Assembly: GCF_000247695.1 (NCBI RefSeq)
Contig: NW_004624743.1
Span: forward strand, 8,124,800-8,188,799
DNA length: 64,000 nucleotides
Origin: Heterocephalus glaber
Taxonomy: Eukaryota > Chordata > Mammalia > Rodentia > Bathyergidae
Direction of reading: 5' to 3'
This document shows, piece by piece, positions 49,513 through 63,375 of this stretch (positions are counted from its first letter, which is position 1; every line of letters begins with the position of its first letter). Under the pieces are notes generated by a model, which searched no databases, was not told the DNA's origin, and saw only the letters and a list, made by a program, of their open reading frames with translations. The position numbers and the translations under genes were made by a program.

Positions 49513-49889
49513 CATCTACTACAGACCAGATGTGATTAAAATGAGCCAGTCAGCCTAATTCTCTCAAATCTAAAGTCTAACAGAAAGCGCTCATGAGTAC
49601 AGACAGGCCTGTGCTCCTCCTTAGAGATCCCAAAGGGCTGGAGTTAGCATTCCACAAAGTAGATCCCAAAGATTACTGGATTCCAAGGATTCAAATAAAC
49701 TGAAATAAACTTTTCTTTTTAGAAAAAAAAGAAAAAGCACCAGGAAATCAAATACATTTGGAAGACAGGCTTCTTTGCTGTAGGACTTGTCATATTCCTC
49801 TCTAGGCTGAAAATCAGAGTCCAGAGAATTAGCCAACTTATCTGGACAAGTCTTTGGATGCTGTATACATAAATTAAAGAGCAAAATCA

Positions 49890-50040
49890 AAGATGTAATA
49901 GGGAAGAGGGAGCTAGATCTTCTGCAGAAGGAAGGAGACCAAGAGGAGGGAGCAGAAGGGAAGGGAACTGAAGGGAAGGTGAAAAGAATTAATATGTGTC
50001 ATGGACTGCAAACCTGGGCTAACCCTAAATAAAATGAAGA
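49890..50040 (+). repeat. L1-like 3' UTR fragment
   Basis: Shares with 4236-4530 the order 'gctagatcttc', a GGAGGGAG purine tract and 'gaattaatatgtg'. Probably the same L1 3' end family. Confidence 0.45.
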
Positions 50041-50689
50041 AGAGCAGAGCGCGCCCCTTCAGCCTAGCTCCTGAATGCTGCACACAGGGCCTCTCCGAGG
50101 TGGGCCTTGGCTCAGCTCTGGGGTGCACCGCCAGGAGAAATGATACAACTGCAAAACCAGTCTTTCAGTTTTGCAAAGAAGTGTGCACAGGAGGTTGGGT
50201 GTAGAAAATGGCTGTTGACTTACAGAAACAATAGAAAGGAAATATTTAGCAACTAAAGAGTGCAGTTTGTTGCCAATGCCCAAAGCACCAGCCAGCACAA
50301 AACAACTGAGGATGGTGGAGAAGAAAGCCCTCCTTGGGGTCAGCCTCTTGGTGGGCTTCTTCTACTCACCAGCTCCGGGCCAGTCCTTCGAGACTCGTTT
50401 TTCTCACACATATAAGTGGAGCTGGGTTCAATTCCTAATATCCCTTTCAAGTTCTTAAATTGTAGAAATTCAATAAAGTCTAAAAAAATGAGGTCAGAAG
50501 CTTCTTCAAAGGATATCATCCTGGAAAACAATAAACTGACAGCAGCCTTGCTGTCTGGGTAAATATAGTGTTTTTCCACTTTTGGGGGGTATTAAAAGGT
50601 TTGTTCACTTCAGCCTCAGGAAAGAAAAGCAGTTAAGACCAAGATTATATTATGCACTTGGGAACACTACTCATATTTAGAATTTTAAT

Positions 50690-50930
50690 AAATAGCATCT
50701 AGGAATTATAAAATATTTACTAAGACACTAAAGCTTTAGGTACATTAATTCTCACAGCAGCCTCTGAGGAAGGCACTATTACCATTTTACAGAGAAGAAA
50801 GCTAGATAATAGAGAGGTTAAGTAACTTACACAAGGTCACACAGCGTGTCTGAGCTGTAATAAAAAATTTCAGCAGAAGTAAATCCAACACCAGACTCGG
50901 TACTCGAGTATTTACACCCTACTGCTTCTC
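50690..50930 (-). repeat. MIR SINE
   Basis: A well-preserved antisense MIR: 'ttaattctcacagcagcctc', 'cactattaccattttacaga', 'gagaggttaagtaacttaca' and 'caaggtcacacagcgtg'. Confidence 0.88.
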
Positions 50931-51354
50931 CATGCTGCAAGGCCAATAGTCCAAAGAGTACTTAACAATGAAAAGTCTAGAAAAAGCGATCAAGCTGTTT
51001 TTTTAAAAAAACTCATCTAATATTCATTTATTCCTGATGGTTGAAAAATGAGTTTGCCTCAGTCTGCCAGCAGTGGGTTAGAGTCCAACTTGAGTTAAAT
51101 GCTCATCTTTAAATATGAGGATCTACACACTGGTCAGCAGCAGCTTTTTTTGTTTCCACTTTGTACGAATGAATGTGGCTGCTTGGGAAGACAACCATGT
51201 ACCCTTACATAAACCACCATAGATTCATCATAGTTTCTGGAAAAAGTATTCAGAATAGGTGTTTTCCTGATAATGGGACAACAGTTTCATTTATGAAGAA
51301 GACGAGAAATCCACGGAGTATTACAAAATCTTACCCCCAAGATTTGGAAGAGTT

Positions 51355-51510
51355 TTCTTGCTCTTTCCTTCAACCAAGAGCTAGAGGGAGGAAAGGGGAA
51401 GTCTAAAGAATTAAGGTGTTACGTGCATGCGCCAACTCCTGACGATGAAGGTAATCATCATGTACTGCAAATATCCCCTGAAGAAATTTAAAAATTAAAA
51501 AAAGAAACAG
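51355..51510 (+). repeat. L1-like 3' UTR fragment
   Basis: Purine tract 'agagggaggaaaggggaagt', then 'agaattaaggtgttacgtgc' and 'catgtactgcaaatatcccc', then an A-rich tail. Third copy of the layout at 4236-4530. Confidence 0.45.
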
Positions 51511-51901
51511 CAAAGTCCCTTGATAGGCTTCCAAACCGCACCTCACCAACTCGCAGCCCTCCCTGGTCTCCTTTCCCAGCCCCATCGCTTCTCCTCTTGC
51601 TCTTCCTTTTCTTCATGTGTTTTTTTTTCCTTCTCCTTTAACTCCTCACATTATGGTCTACTAAGATCCTCCAGTTTTCAGTGGAGTTTCTCAGTCAGAA
51701 CTTAATATTCTACTTCTTCAGGTTCTTTGTATGTGAGAGCTCTGAGTGTAACTGCAATTGAAGCTCTTTGGAAATACATTATTTTGGAAGTAATTTTAGG
51801 CTTATAAGCTTAGAGGCTCCTGAGGTGTAATGGAAAAGTACCAAGATGCACTGCTATCAATTTCCTTCTTGTTACTTTCTGAAGCAGTTCTAGAAGTCTT
51901 C

Positions 51902-52286
51902 TGCAAGGTGTGGTCAAAAATGAGGTGAATGCTTCTGCTGAGAGCCATCCAGAAAAGCAGGCTTGTAAAATCATGACAGTGTGTCCTCATCCACCTTACT
52001 CACTGGATCTGGCACCTTGCAACTTCTGCCTCTTCTCTAAAGCCAAAATGACCAGGAAAGGGAAGTATTTTGAATGGATTCAGGACATTGAGGCAGCCAT
52101 GACCAGACAACTAATGACACGCATTAAAGAGAGGTTCCTGGACGGCTTTAGAAAGCAGGAAGAATAACAGCATCAGTGTGTTCAGATTATGGGGGAGGAT
52201 TTTGAAGGGGATTAAAGGCAACATGTCTTTTACTGTAATAAAATTTTAAAATTTAAACATTCACTATATTTTGATCACCCCTTGTA
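51902..52286 (+). mobile_element. Internally deleted mariner element
   Basis: About 29-30-base terminal inverted repeats are readable: TGCAAGGTGTGGTCAAAA at the left, and a right end whose complement reads TACAAGGGGTGATCAAAA; both continue to GTGAATG. Between them only the C-terminal part of a DD34D-type transposase remains. The signature HPPYSLDLAPC (from 51988) and a following FSKAKMTRKGKYF stretch are visible, with a stop at 52165-52167. At 385 bp against about 1.3 kb for a full mariner, most of the transposase gene, including the helix-turn-helix and first catalytic Asp, is missing. It cannot be autonomous. Confidence 0.88.
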
Positions 52287-54619
52287 CTTCCTAAAATATA
52301 CTAGTTGTTTGAAAATGGTGATAATTAGCATTATATTTATAGTTGCCAAAAAATTAGACACTTTGGTGCATTACACAAGTTCCTAGGACTTTTTTTTTTT
52401 TACAATATATTGCGTAGTCTTGCTTCACCAGAGACTGCAAAGAGTGAGGAAGGAATAGTGTGTATAATGTCAGCATGTATCAGACCTCTTCCCTATTTTC
52501 ATCAGCAGGACACCACACTGTGGTAGATATTTAAGTCCATACATGTTCGTTTCCGTACTTAGATATGTTATTGTACTAATTAATGAGAACAACAGCCTAG
52601 GGTCATTCAAAAACTCCACAGGCAACAATGGTATATTTTATCCAACATTAAATTCCGTGTAAGATGCTAGGTGGGTGACTGCCAAGTGAAAGCTCAAAAT
52701 GGCTTCTTCTCTACCCCAGGAACCCTAAAAGGCCTCTCAGTAAACAGGAAATCTCTGAGACTTCTAATTTAGTAAGAAAGGACTGGTTGACAAATACTGG
52801 CTTTTGCAGTAAAGAAACCTCTAATAATTTCTGTATCAGTATCACTCATGCCTGTTGCTGGGTCTGGTAATAAAGCTGTTCTGAAAAGGGAAGGGAGAAT
52901 ATAGTAATTACTCTTAGCTGCTAGAAAAGGAACATTTCCATCGAATAAGTACTTCACCTAACAAATCTTGATTTGGCCACATCTCTGAGGAGTGTAAAAT
53001 TCAAAAATACCTAAAAATGTTTGGCCTTTATATCTTATGAACCAGAAAAACAATAGATATACCAAGACCTCTAACAAATTCCTTTGAAAAAAAATCTGTT
53101 AACATGAATATTTAATGTATATGTTCTTAAATGTGCTGTGGAGAATTTCAAGATGGACTCGGACATTTCATTTGTGTTAAAATGGATCCCTAGAAGATAA
53201 ATTTTGCCATGACAGAAAAGAGCAAAATGTAAAAAAAAAAAAATCCTTTCTTTTGGATGGAAACACATATCTGTATTTTCACTCAGCCAAGGTAAGAGTA
53301 GAAATGCCAGATATTAATATCAGCAGGGGCATATCATTTTTCCCTCCTTCGGATAATACCATACCTAAATTATTTCACAAAGATTCCACCTCTCCTATTT
53401 TTAAGGCCTTCCGGAAAAGGAGCAACAGAACCTTCCTCAGGAACCTATTTTGATATTTCACAACTCTCACTCTCAGGAAATTCTTACTTACAGCTAATCC
53501 CTCACAGAATACTTTATGTTCATTCCTCAGGACAGAGCATAACACTTGGTGAACAGGTCCTCACTGTAAGCTCTTGGAAACTGTGCTTTGAATTATACCT
53601 ATTCTTTCAATTCTTTCCTTGCTTTAGTTTTTATTATTTCCCCATCTTTGCAATTCTTCATTTCAAATTACATACCTGTCTCTAGCTCTGGAGTCCAAAA
53701 AAAGAAAAAAAAAAGAGAAAGGTTTGCATGTACCATTATCAAACATAAATTTTAATTACTCATGTGCATAAACTTTAAAGTAAATATTTACCTTTTCATT
53801 TATTTTAAGTTCATATCTTTTCCCTTGCTAGATTTTTTTCTAGCTAACTCCTGCGCATTTTGTATTTAAAATCCACTTTTTCCTCTCCTTGGGTTCCTGA
53901 CTTCTGACCTCTTTGCCTGTTTACCGAAGTCATGCTGAGTTCCAATCCTATCTTTCAAGGGCCCAGCCTGAAACACGCCCTTCACCCAGGATTCATTAGC
54001 ATGAATTCAATAACTAAATTATTTTTCTCACAATTCTGTTTAGGTACCTCTAAAATTTGTGTGGTTTAGAGGCCATCTTCCCAACAGATGGATGAGAACA
54101 TCTCACAGAACAGAATCAAGAACACTGGGAAACTGAGATTATACCTATTCTTTATCCTACACGTTTTATGAATGAAGATGAAAATATTCTCCTAGAATAT
54201 TTCAGTTCTTGTGTGATGCTGTCATGGTTCACACTCACATCCTGAACTTTAGAGGATGGCCAACAAATAGATTTCATGGTGACTGTTTTCCACATATATA
54301 TTAAGTCTGCAAAGAAGAGAACTACCATGGTTCCACGGATCATCCTTCATTTCCTTTAAAAAGGGCATCACTATGACACATATGGGTCTTTACTAAAGAA
54401 TCCATAAGAATAGCAGCTTGTGCCTTGGAGTGGCATTATGTTACAATACTTCTTGTTATCAAAACCACCGTAGGTTTTCATCAGACCTGCCCAAAAGGAG
54501 TTCTATGATTACCTGTTTCTTAGTGTCACCTGATTCCACACAATTTACATACATGTTAGCATTTGTGTACGTATGTTGCCAGAAACATGAGTTCATTTCA
54601 CTGCTTAATAAAAATGTAA

Positions 54620-54735
54620 TGAAAACACTTTTGAGCACTGTATTCCAGAGACTGTTCCATGTGACATATTGGGGAATGAACAGAAAATTCTTGTCCTTAT
54701 GGAACTTACACATTTCTGATATTACCTCTAATTAC
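54620..54735 (+). repeat. Ancient LINE-like fragment
   Basis: 'attccagagactgttccatg', 'gggaatgaacagaaaattct' and 'tgtccttatggaacttacac' match a common old mammalian repeat phrase. The family is uncertain. Confidence 0.45.
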
Positions 54736-56230
54736 TTTCCTCTCCACATTAAAAATGGGCTACACTTTATTTTATCCTTTATTGTTGTTATTTTTGGTTA
54801 AACTGAATACACTTACAATGGTCATTTCAATTTTGATTCTCCATATCCAAATTCATGCCTACGCTACTTCTTGGAACTTTTGAAAGTTTCATATTATTTT
54901 TATTTTTTCCTTTTTCTCACAATTCTTTTGTATTTCCATTGTCAGGCATGTCTTTTTTTTTTTTTTTTAACTCAACTGGGTACTATCTCCCACCTTTTTA
55001 ATGTTTGTGATTGAAGATGAAATGTTCTTCAACCACTTGTGCAATCCTTTGTCCTACACAGTAAGTTTTCTAAGGATGCCTGGTAATATATCCAAGTCCT
55101 CTGGATCTGCTTCATTAAATCTCCTTCATTAAAATTCGTCTTTGGAGTTGTTGACTCCTTCACATATTGGGTTCCTGCTTTATCTGGGCCCTAAAATATA
55201 ATGAGTCTTTGGCCAATCACCAAGTCTGATGAAAAAACTAAAGTAGTTAATGAATATTTTCTTAGCTTTATATTGAAATAGGAAAAAAATTCTTCTAAAT
55301 CAAGAAAGCCAACTTGCTTTTATACTCCTGATGTTATGTATCTGAACAATTGGTGGGAATCATATTTAGATATTTCCATTATATTAAGGTAAGCACAAGT
55401 GATCAATGACTATCAAATAATAAAATACAGTAGAAGTAGAGTGCAATTACAGGTATCCATCATAGAAGAAAATAAAATAAAATACAGTTAGTGAGAAAAT
55501 TCCTTTCCTGACAGTGTTTGAATACAGAATCAGCTGCAAAATTACAGTAAATAAAGAATGTGAGAAAAACTGTGGTGATTTTTTTTTTACAATTTTAGTT
55601 TTCACTAAATATATTAGATAAAAAAATTTCTCAGAAGAAAATATAGAGAAAGCAAAAAATACCTCTAATGTGTAGCAAGGTGTTTGCAAGTGTGTCAGCC
55701 TCCTCAGTAAATTTCACCTATTTATGTGAATCTAATAATCAGATTTTTAAAAAAGATGTTATTCCAGGTTATGATCTCTATGATTTCTGAAGAAAGCATT
55801 TTCCAGAAGTCTTAAAATTATGGATGGCAGGGAAATAAATGTCTGGACAGAGAAAGTGCATGATAACATTTGCTACGAGGACCTGCCCACAGAGGGAGAA
55901 AGAAATGCTGGGGGCAGAGACCGGCCACACGAAAGAGGGGTTATTTTGGAAGATCCCAATGGGTGGGGTGGTGAGACTTTTTCTCCCTTAGTGTACTTCT
56001 TGTCTTATTTTTAAACATGGGCACAGGATTTTATAAAACATCTTTAGTTTTTGTGGTTTATTTATTTTTTAAAAACTCATGACATAAGCATTTCTCTTTG
56101 GGTCTCTTTTCTTCATTGTCTATTTGGCATTCTCCCAAATTTTAACTTTATTCTATGCTTACACACCCAAACATAAGCCATGTTTCATCATTTAAAATAC
56201 TATGTGTGTGCATTATTTCAATTATATCAG

Positions 56231-56234
56231 CAAA

Positions 56235-56265
<31 letters not shown>

Positions 56266-56269
56266 CACA
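56231..56269 (+). repeat. (CA)n microsatellite
   Basis: About 39 bases of CA repeat with one early interruption. Confidence 0.95.
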
Positions 56270-56501
56270 GGAAAAATCACCCTCAATGGCAAGCTGATAT
56301 ACAATTGGAATTAAGCTTAAAAAGTACACAAAGTCTTTGAAATGCTGCAAAAGTACATCAGATCAATTATTAAGAAGGTAGTATGTGCTATGAAAGTAAG
56401 TTTAACTCGCATTTTTCATAATACTGAAATTCAATTTTTTGTATTTCATTTTTTCTAAGATGCAATTTCTCTACAGTAAGGTGAGAGATATCAACTAAAG
56501 T

Positions 56502-56538
56502 ACATATATATAATATATATATATATATATAATATACA
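56502..56538 (+). repeat. (TA)n microsatellite
   Basis: Nearly pure TA repeat with two AATA interruptions. Confidence 0.95.
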
Positions 56539-57674
56539 TCTTCTATTTCTGGGTAAAGAGTTTATGATTTCAGATCTATTGGAGGAAAAACCTGTGATTA
56601 TATCCCAGACCATTGTGTTAGGGGATCCTGTTTTGGATTGGAAACATGGCGGGGGGATCGGAACTATAAAATTTGAAAATTTGGTAAAAAATTCTTGATT
56701 TGTGTTTGACAGTTTATTCCTGTGAAACAATTCTGAATTATCCAAGCAACAGTGGTGACACTGAATGAACATGTGCGGGAATGTGATTTCTGTCACATAT
56801 TTCCATTGGACATCTTCCCTAGATAAATTCATACTGTCACGGCCATACTTCCTGTCATATTTCTTTCAAGGAAATCAAAGCACTGAAAGAAGGCACAATT
56901 TTCCCATCTTTGCACTGCATGTTGGTAACAAAACTGGGTTCTGAGATAAGGGAGCCTGACTAGATTCTAGGTTCTTGTCTCTTCTGCTACACTGCTGCAT
57001 ATGTTAGGGGGAACTTACAGATTTCTAAGAAAATGTTTTCATTGTTTTATTTTTAAATTTGATAGTTTAAAGTCCTGAATCGGTTGATATGGTCATACAT
57101 CAAACTCAAATAAATCCATGATCTGAGCTGTTATATGAAAATAAACTTTGAAGTTTGATTCTCGTTAGATAAGAATGTTTTGTTTCTGTTTGACTTTTCT
57201 TTGTCACACTGTAGAAACCAGAGGAAACTATTTTGCTATTTGTAGTTGAAATATAATACACTAAAACTACTAAGTAAACTTAACTTTTTATCTGATTCAA
57301 AATATATTATATGTGTAATATTTACAGCCCACTGAATGACAACTCTCTTAGATGTGGTGAAGTAAATATTTTAGAGTATAGGCTTCCAACAATCACTTAC
57401 TTAAAATTTATAGTCAGGCATAAGATACCTCTAATTTTCCATTTGGTGTATGTCTTAGTAATGTAAACATAATTAGGAACTCTGACTGTACCATGAACTT
57501 GACAATGAATTGGAAACAGGTGTCACTAAAGATTAAATTTATAGGAGAACTGATGAGAAATGTAGTACGCTATAATTTACTGAATGTGCCTTACCTAATA
57601 AATTTCCATGTCTTTCTTATCAAATGATTCTTAAGGGTTCTATACTGAAAGTGATTTACCTTGTGTACTTGAAA

Positions 57675-57685
57675 TGACTCAGCAG
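57675..57685 (+). promoter_or_regulatory. AP-1/MAF motif
   Basis: TGACTCAGCAG, an AP-1 core with the MARE GC extension, fourth of its kind in the window. Motif match only. Confidence 0.3.
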
Positions 57686-59264
57686 CTTCCTAATACATGG
57701 GATACTAAAAAATGTCAAGGACCCGTGAACTTGCTTTTATTCCATAAATGAATTAATTCAGATTGCATGCAAAGTTTAGAATGTGTGTTATAAAAAATGA
57801 ACAATGAACTCAATCTGTCTTACTTTCCTGTGTCAATGGTGCTTCTAAATGCTGTTGTCAACAGCTGGTTCAAATTGCAAAAAGACCCCAGAAACAAGAC
57901 AGGAAGGAATAGTTTTTAAATGAATCCATATTAGGGAAAACTACTCTTCCTTTATGTCACTGTTCATTTCCTGTATTGAAATATGACATGGGAGTCACTG
58001 TAAGAAATTATGACCTGCTCAGCGGCTTTTTAAAAAAACCAAAACCAACCTCCATTATGTAGAGCTTCTATACTGCAGGTGTTTCATTTCAGACATATTA
58101 AAACTGAGCGGACAACAGCAGAAGACTCGAGTAAGATCACAACTTTACTAGTTGTCACAATCTTCTCCATTCAAGTACCTCAATCTCCTACGCATCAGTT
58201 TTCTACCTGTGTGATAAACTCCCATGAAGCATGAAATAAGCAATGATGTATTGAAATCTTTTGTCACCAACATCTCAGAAGTTGCGATAAAAAACTTGTT
58301 TTATCTTATATGACCTCAATAGATCCTACATGATAATAATTTATGGTGACAGGAATTGTTATAAAACAAAATACATTCTTTAAATGAAGAATTTGCTTCC
58401 ATGTCAAGTTTCCAACCCATAACTTCACCGCATGTATTTTTTGCTTTGGTCATGACTGGTGTACTAAAATCTGACTGCAAGTTTATATCTATAATAAATA
58501 CAAAACTGACTCCAATTCTTTCTGAAAATGCTTCCAAATTTATGGCAATCCTGTGTAATGACAGAAAGCTGGAGGTAACAATACATTGGAGTAAACCATC
58601 ATTTGAGGGGGCAAAGGGAAAAAGAGCATCATTATAGGGATAGCTTTTTAAATACTTTTGTTAGAATAAAAGATAAAGCAGTAAAGTCCCAAGGAGAATT
58701 CTCTCTGTGCTCAACACGGCAGAAATATCATTCACATACAGCTCGTATTAATTGCCATGTTCCGGACATGTCACTCTCATGAGGTGGAGCTGACCAGCCT
58801 CGTACTGCATGCTGACAAATTGGGGGGAGTGAATGTGTTTCTCCAAAACATAGACTAAGGGAAGAATTCCTTTCCATCACTCTTCTATTTTAATTGTAAC
58901 AAACAAGTGGAATTCTCTTAGTCTGGCAGTAGAGGTTTTAAATATTCTATTTTGAAAACTGAACCATTTTTTGAAATGGCATTTTGAATTTTGAAGGGAA
59001 TGATTTGTGGCTGCACTGAATTTTCCTTCAAACGCACATTTGCTTACATCGCTGCAAAAGCACAAAATATGTTTTAAATGTAGGAATGATTTTTTGTGTT
59101 CATCTAGAAAATGTCATGGGAACATAGACTTAGTAACAGAATGATTTAGTGCTCAATAGTTAAGCTCTATTGCAGATTTGTAATTTTCATTTATCAATAT
59201 TATTCATCATTTAAAGAGGAAACGTGAGCATGTAGGCATATTGGCTTCTGAATACATCTATTGA

Positions 59265-59400
59265 CTACAGTGTAGCAGACATATTTATGTACCTTACAGT
59301 GAAAATAGATGAACACATCTCCTTTATAGAGCTTATATTTAAGTAGAATAAATCACACCCTCAAACAATAAATGACAGTCCAGTATATTATAATAAGACA
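59265..59400 (+). repeat. Ancient LINE-like fragment
   Basis: 'catctcctttatagagctta', 'tatttaagtagaataaatca' and 'caaacaataaatgacagtcc' share the phrase order of the copy at 54620. The family is uncertain. Confidence 0.4.
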
Positions 59401-59742
59401 TACTCATAAGAGACATCTCTATTAAAAATTTACCACTTTAGCCCTGGAACACCAATTTAGTTCAGATATTAAGATTAGCAATATCTTAATAATATTTCAG
59501 TAATTTCAATTTGATATTAGAACTCAGTGCTGATTTCTTTGTTTCACTTATATACTTCAGTTCATCAAACATTACTGAAATCACTGGGAAAAAAAAGAGA
59601 ACATGAAGAAGCACTTCCATGCTTACATCAGCTGGCTTGGACAATATTTTAAAACTATATTTAGAAAAAGATCAAAAGAGCTGAGTCCAGCGGCAATTCT
59701 CCATGCCAACTTCCTCTATTACTACTTTTCTTTTTCTCTTTT

Positions 59743-59826
59743 TTTTTTTTTGGTACCGGGGATCGAACTCAGGACCTTGCACTTGCGAGGCAGGTGCCAG
59801 AACCCCTGAGCTAAATCCCTGGCCCC
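59743..59826 (-). repeat. Young SINE (antisense) with target duplication
   Basis: 'tttggtaccggggatcgaac' to 'ctgagctaaatccctggccc'. The 15-base repeat TTCTTTTTCTCTTTT flanks it at 59728-59742 and 59827-59841. It is the only young SINE upstream of 35.6 kb. Confidence 0.93.
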
Positions 59827-61724
59827 TTCTTTTTCTCTTTTAGTACCTCATCTCTAAAACTGCTATGCTTAAAAAAGAGAATAATCTTAGGACTTCTAGA
59901 CAGAATTTTAACAGGACACATGATTTAGTGAGGAGACAAGATCAGACACCAATCTATGGCTTTCATATAAGATCACTCTATTTTGTTTCTATTTACACAA
60001 TTTTTGGTAATGACTTGGATTACAAATGCAGTACAAAGGAGTTCCTCAAATTTGAATTTGAATACAAACAACTATTATCTAAGTTACAAAAATTAGATTC
60101 AAATAAATTCCATTTATAAAGTACATGAGTAAAACTTGGCAATACACAGGGTGAAAATAAACTGCATTTGAAAACATAATTATAAATAATGGGCACAGGG
60201 TGAGAAAGCTAAAATTCATATAGAATATTTCAGCTGAGATTTATAATCTTTTTCGTTATCAAAACTTTTACAAAGATAGTGTAGAATAATTTTCAGTTAA
60301 GAAAAATTCTCCAAATGCAAGTAGCAGAAGGAGGTGGGAAAGTGAATCTGAATGATTAAAGAACGTAATAGCGATCCATGTTTGAGAGTTCAAAGCTATA
60401 ATGGCCAAAACTATTTTTATAGAAAACTAAGCTAGTTTCAAGGAGTTTGGTCAAATGGGTATAACATTCAAGTTATGTAGTACCTCTTACTTCCTGGAAT
60501 ATTGACTAATGTAATATGAATGAAAACTACCTCTTTTTTGGTTAAAATCCACACTTTCATACATTTTTATTTCTACATACTAAATGATAAAAGCAATATT
60601 CTAAATACTTTACATATTATTTAATGCTTATTATCTTTTTTCTAATTTCAATAAGGTAGATAAACTGAAGAATATTTTGAAAACTTAAGTAGTGCAAGTT
60701 CTCATTCCATACTGTAAACCAGGGATTTACAACTAGGTTAAGCAATTCTGAAAATGTTATTAATTCATCCTTAGGTACACTGATGAATGAGGCAGCACAC
60801 TGATGAAAAAAGTTTAGATTATGATTAAAAATTGTCATTCCCAGGGATAAAAATTCTGCTTACTAATATCACCATTCTCCAAGAAAGACTTGGTTAAAAG
60901 ATTCTCTAATCACTGAACTACTTTCTTAGAGTTCTAAGTGGGCCATGGGGGATTATTTTACTTTATTGAATGGTACAAAAATTCTTCTTGGAAAATATTT
61001 TTAAAAAGAATATGTTGGTTCCAAGAACTTTAAAGTATTTTCAATTTATTTGTTCCTAAATCAGTTAATTTGAAAATAAGAGGTGCTCATAAGTTGACAG
61101 GTTCCAATGGTCTAAATCTTAATATTCACATATTAAGAGCCAGCACAGATAATTTTGGATATCCTGTTGAATTTTATGGGAAATATCTTTTATGTATCCT
61201 ACAAGTTTTGTGAAACTTATTTGTTAAAAATGGGTAAATAATAATGTCATATGTACATGATAAATATACCAAAAATTACTATGATATTGGACAATTGCAT
61301 TTATCTTATTTATATCTAACTGTGTAACTTTATATTGGTCAGATTATTGGTGAGATTTTTGTTTTCTTTTATGTGTCAGAAAGATGGGTTTTTATATTCC
61401 TTCAAGAAATTTTCTGTTAATCAACATTTTGAAATTCAGAAACTTCCAGAAATTAGTGAACCTACTATCTCCTAGTTCTATTTTTAACTTAATAATTTGA
61501 ATTGAAACCATTAAAATTCTACAATATTTTTCAACTTTGAAAATATAAAATAAAAAAGCAAAGTTGCCTGTAATGACTAGTTTGTAAGATAATGTAGGAT
61601 TTTTTAGGTAATTGCAGGTATTTTCTAAACCTTTGCCACAAAAAACCTAAAAATCCTTCAAAGCAAATATTTTGTGATTATTAAAATTTTTAAAAAGGTG
61701 ATTGCTAATCCTTGTTTTATTTTA

Positions 61725-61865
61725 TGCATTGTTCTTTGTGCTGTACACACCTTAACTCATCTATTCTCCACGACAACTCTGCTGTATATAACCAGCTCCA
61801 AATCACAGACGAGGAAACAGGTGGAAGACTTCCCTTGCCCACGGTGGCTGGTAGATCTGGGGTTT
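61725..61865 (-). repeat. MIR SINE
   Basis: Antisense MIR: 'ccttaactcatctattctcc', 'aatcacagacgaggaaacag' and 'gtggctggtagatctggggt'. Confidence 0.7.
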
Positions 61866-63375
61866 GTATTGTCTACTCCTTAATCATACTAAAAAGAATC
61901 CAACATCTTAATGAAAAATGACGGCTACCTGGATTGCTTTATGAACACATACAAGTGGTGATGACCAAAGTAGATGAGAACAGAGAGGAGCTCACAGCTG
62001 GAGCAGCCCTGGAGTACCCACTGCTCTTCGGGTCACTGTGATGGCCAGAGTAGCAGCCACTTCCACAGGGAGCAGCCAATGGAATCCCAGTCCTCCCACA
62101 CACACCACGACTGTAGTGAACTCCATGATATACATGCACTTATCTTTTACAGAGAGAATTCTTATACAATGAAGAATTCTTTAACGTTTGTTTCAATATC
62201 AGAATAACGCCATGACTTTGCTCTGTCTTCCATTTTGATATAGACCAACCTGAGCTAAGTGCTGTACTGGAAAAAGATGTAATAAATTCACTTATTGTGC
62301 ATAATCTACCTGGTAGGATATGACTAATTCTTCCACTAACTTTCGACTTCTATATGCCAACATTCTATAAACCACTAATGTTAAAATTTTTATGCCCAGG
62401 ATGACCAGCTAGTAAATGTAAGTAATAAAAAGTCAATATTTAGTAGTGTACACTTATTTCATATTTTAAAATTATGAACTGTATGCATTTGTGTGAAGAA
62501 ACTGCATATATCATAAATACTTTGTATTATAAAATCTATTTTCAGAGTCTCAAAAAATTAAAGCATTCTATTTATACTAAAATGCACTAAGAGGATTATT
62601 TCTTGAAGTTTTATAATGCAATCAATACAATCAGACTCAATCCATAAGTGCTTTGGGTATTGAGAATACAAGCAAATTACCAAATTATATTTGTATTTTA
62701 GGTTGCCACAATTCTATAATGAGAGGTGAAAATTTAAATGACCAAAAGTAATTGTACAACAGTAAAATACACAAATGAATGCTCTATAATCTTAGTACTA
62801 TAGAGATTAAAAAATAACCTGATGGTATCTTCTTGGGTATGATGACATGACTGAAACAAACGTCACACTCTACTTTAAACTGTGTGTTCAACGTTGGTTT
62901 GTAAGAGATTCAAAATTTATAATAAGTCACATCATTTTACTATAAGTACTTTAAATCTCTCTTACATAATTAAAAAAGTAATTTTAAAGCTGCTTCTATG
63001 TAAGGAAAACACACACCAAAAAGAGTGGTGGCAACAAGTGGAGATGAAGAAACTTCATGAAATATCATGACAGAAGGCAGAATCACACTCGGAAGCCAGG
63101 TTTTGTAAGAGATCATTCAAACCAATGTTCAACACGTTTGAACATTGGATTCTGGCTACAATAGCCACCATCTGGAATAACTATACTGTACAACAGGAAC
63201 GCTTTATTAATCAATGATTTTTTATCTTAATTATTTCATTTCCTCAGTGGTAATAACGGAGTGTGTGCTGCTCTTAAGAATGTAGCTCTAGTAAAGCTAC
63301 TAGTCATGGGTTACTATGCTGAACTACCCAAGAGCAAGAGCAATTATCAATGGATAATGATGAGGCAGTACTAGA

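Noticed and set aside
50409..50450. ID SINE 3' fragment
   Set aside because: 'gagctgggttcaattcctaa' looks like a B box and end, but the rest of the element and a tail are missing, so it is too short to support.
51910..52167. 86-codon open frame as a host gene
   Set aside because: It lies between mariner inverted ends and carries the mariner C-terminal signature, so it is a transposase remnant.
54955..54980. T-rich tract as the tail of an antisense SINE
   Set aside because: No SINE body follows the tract.
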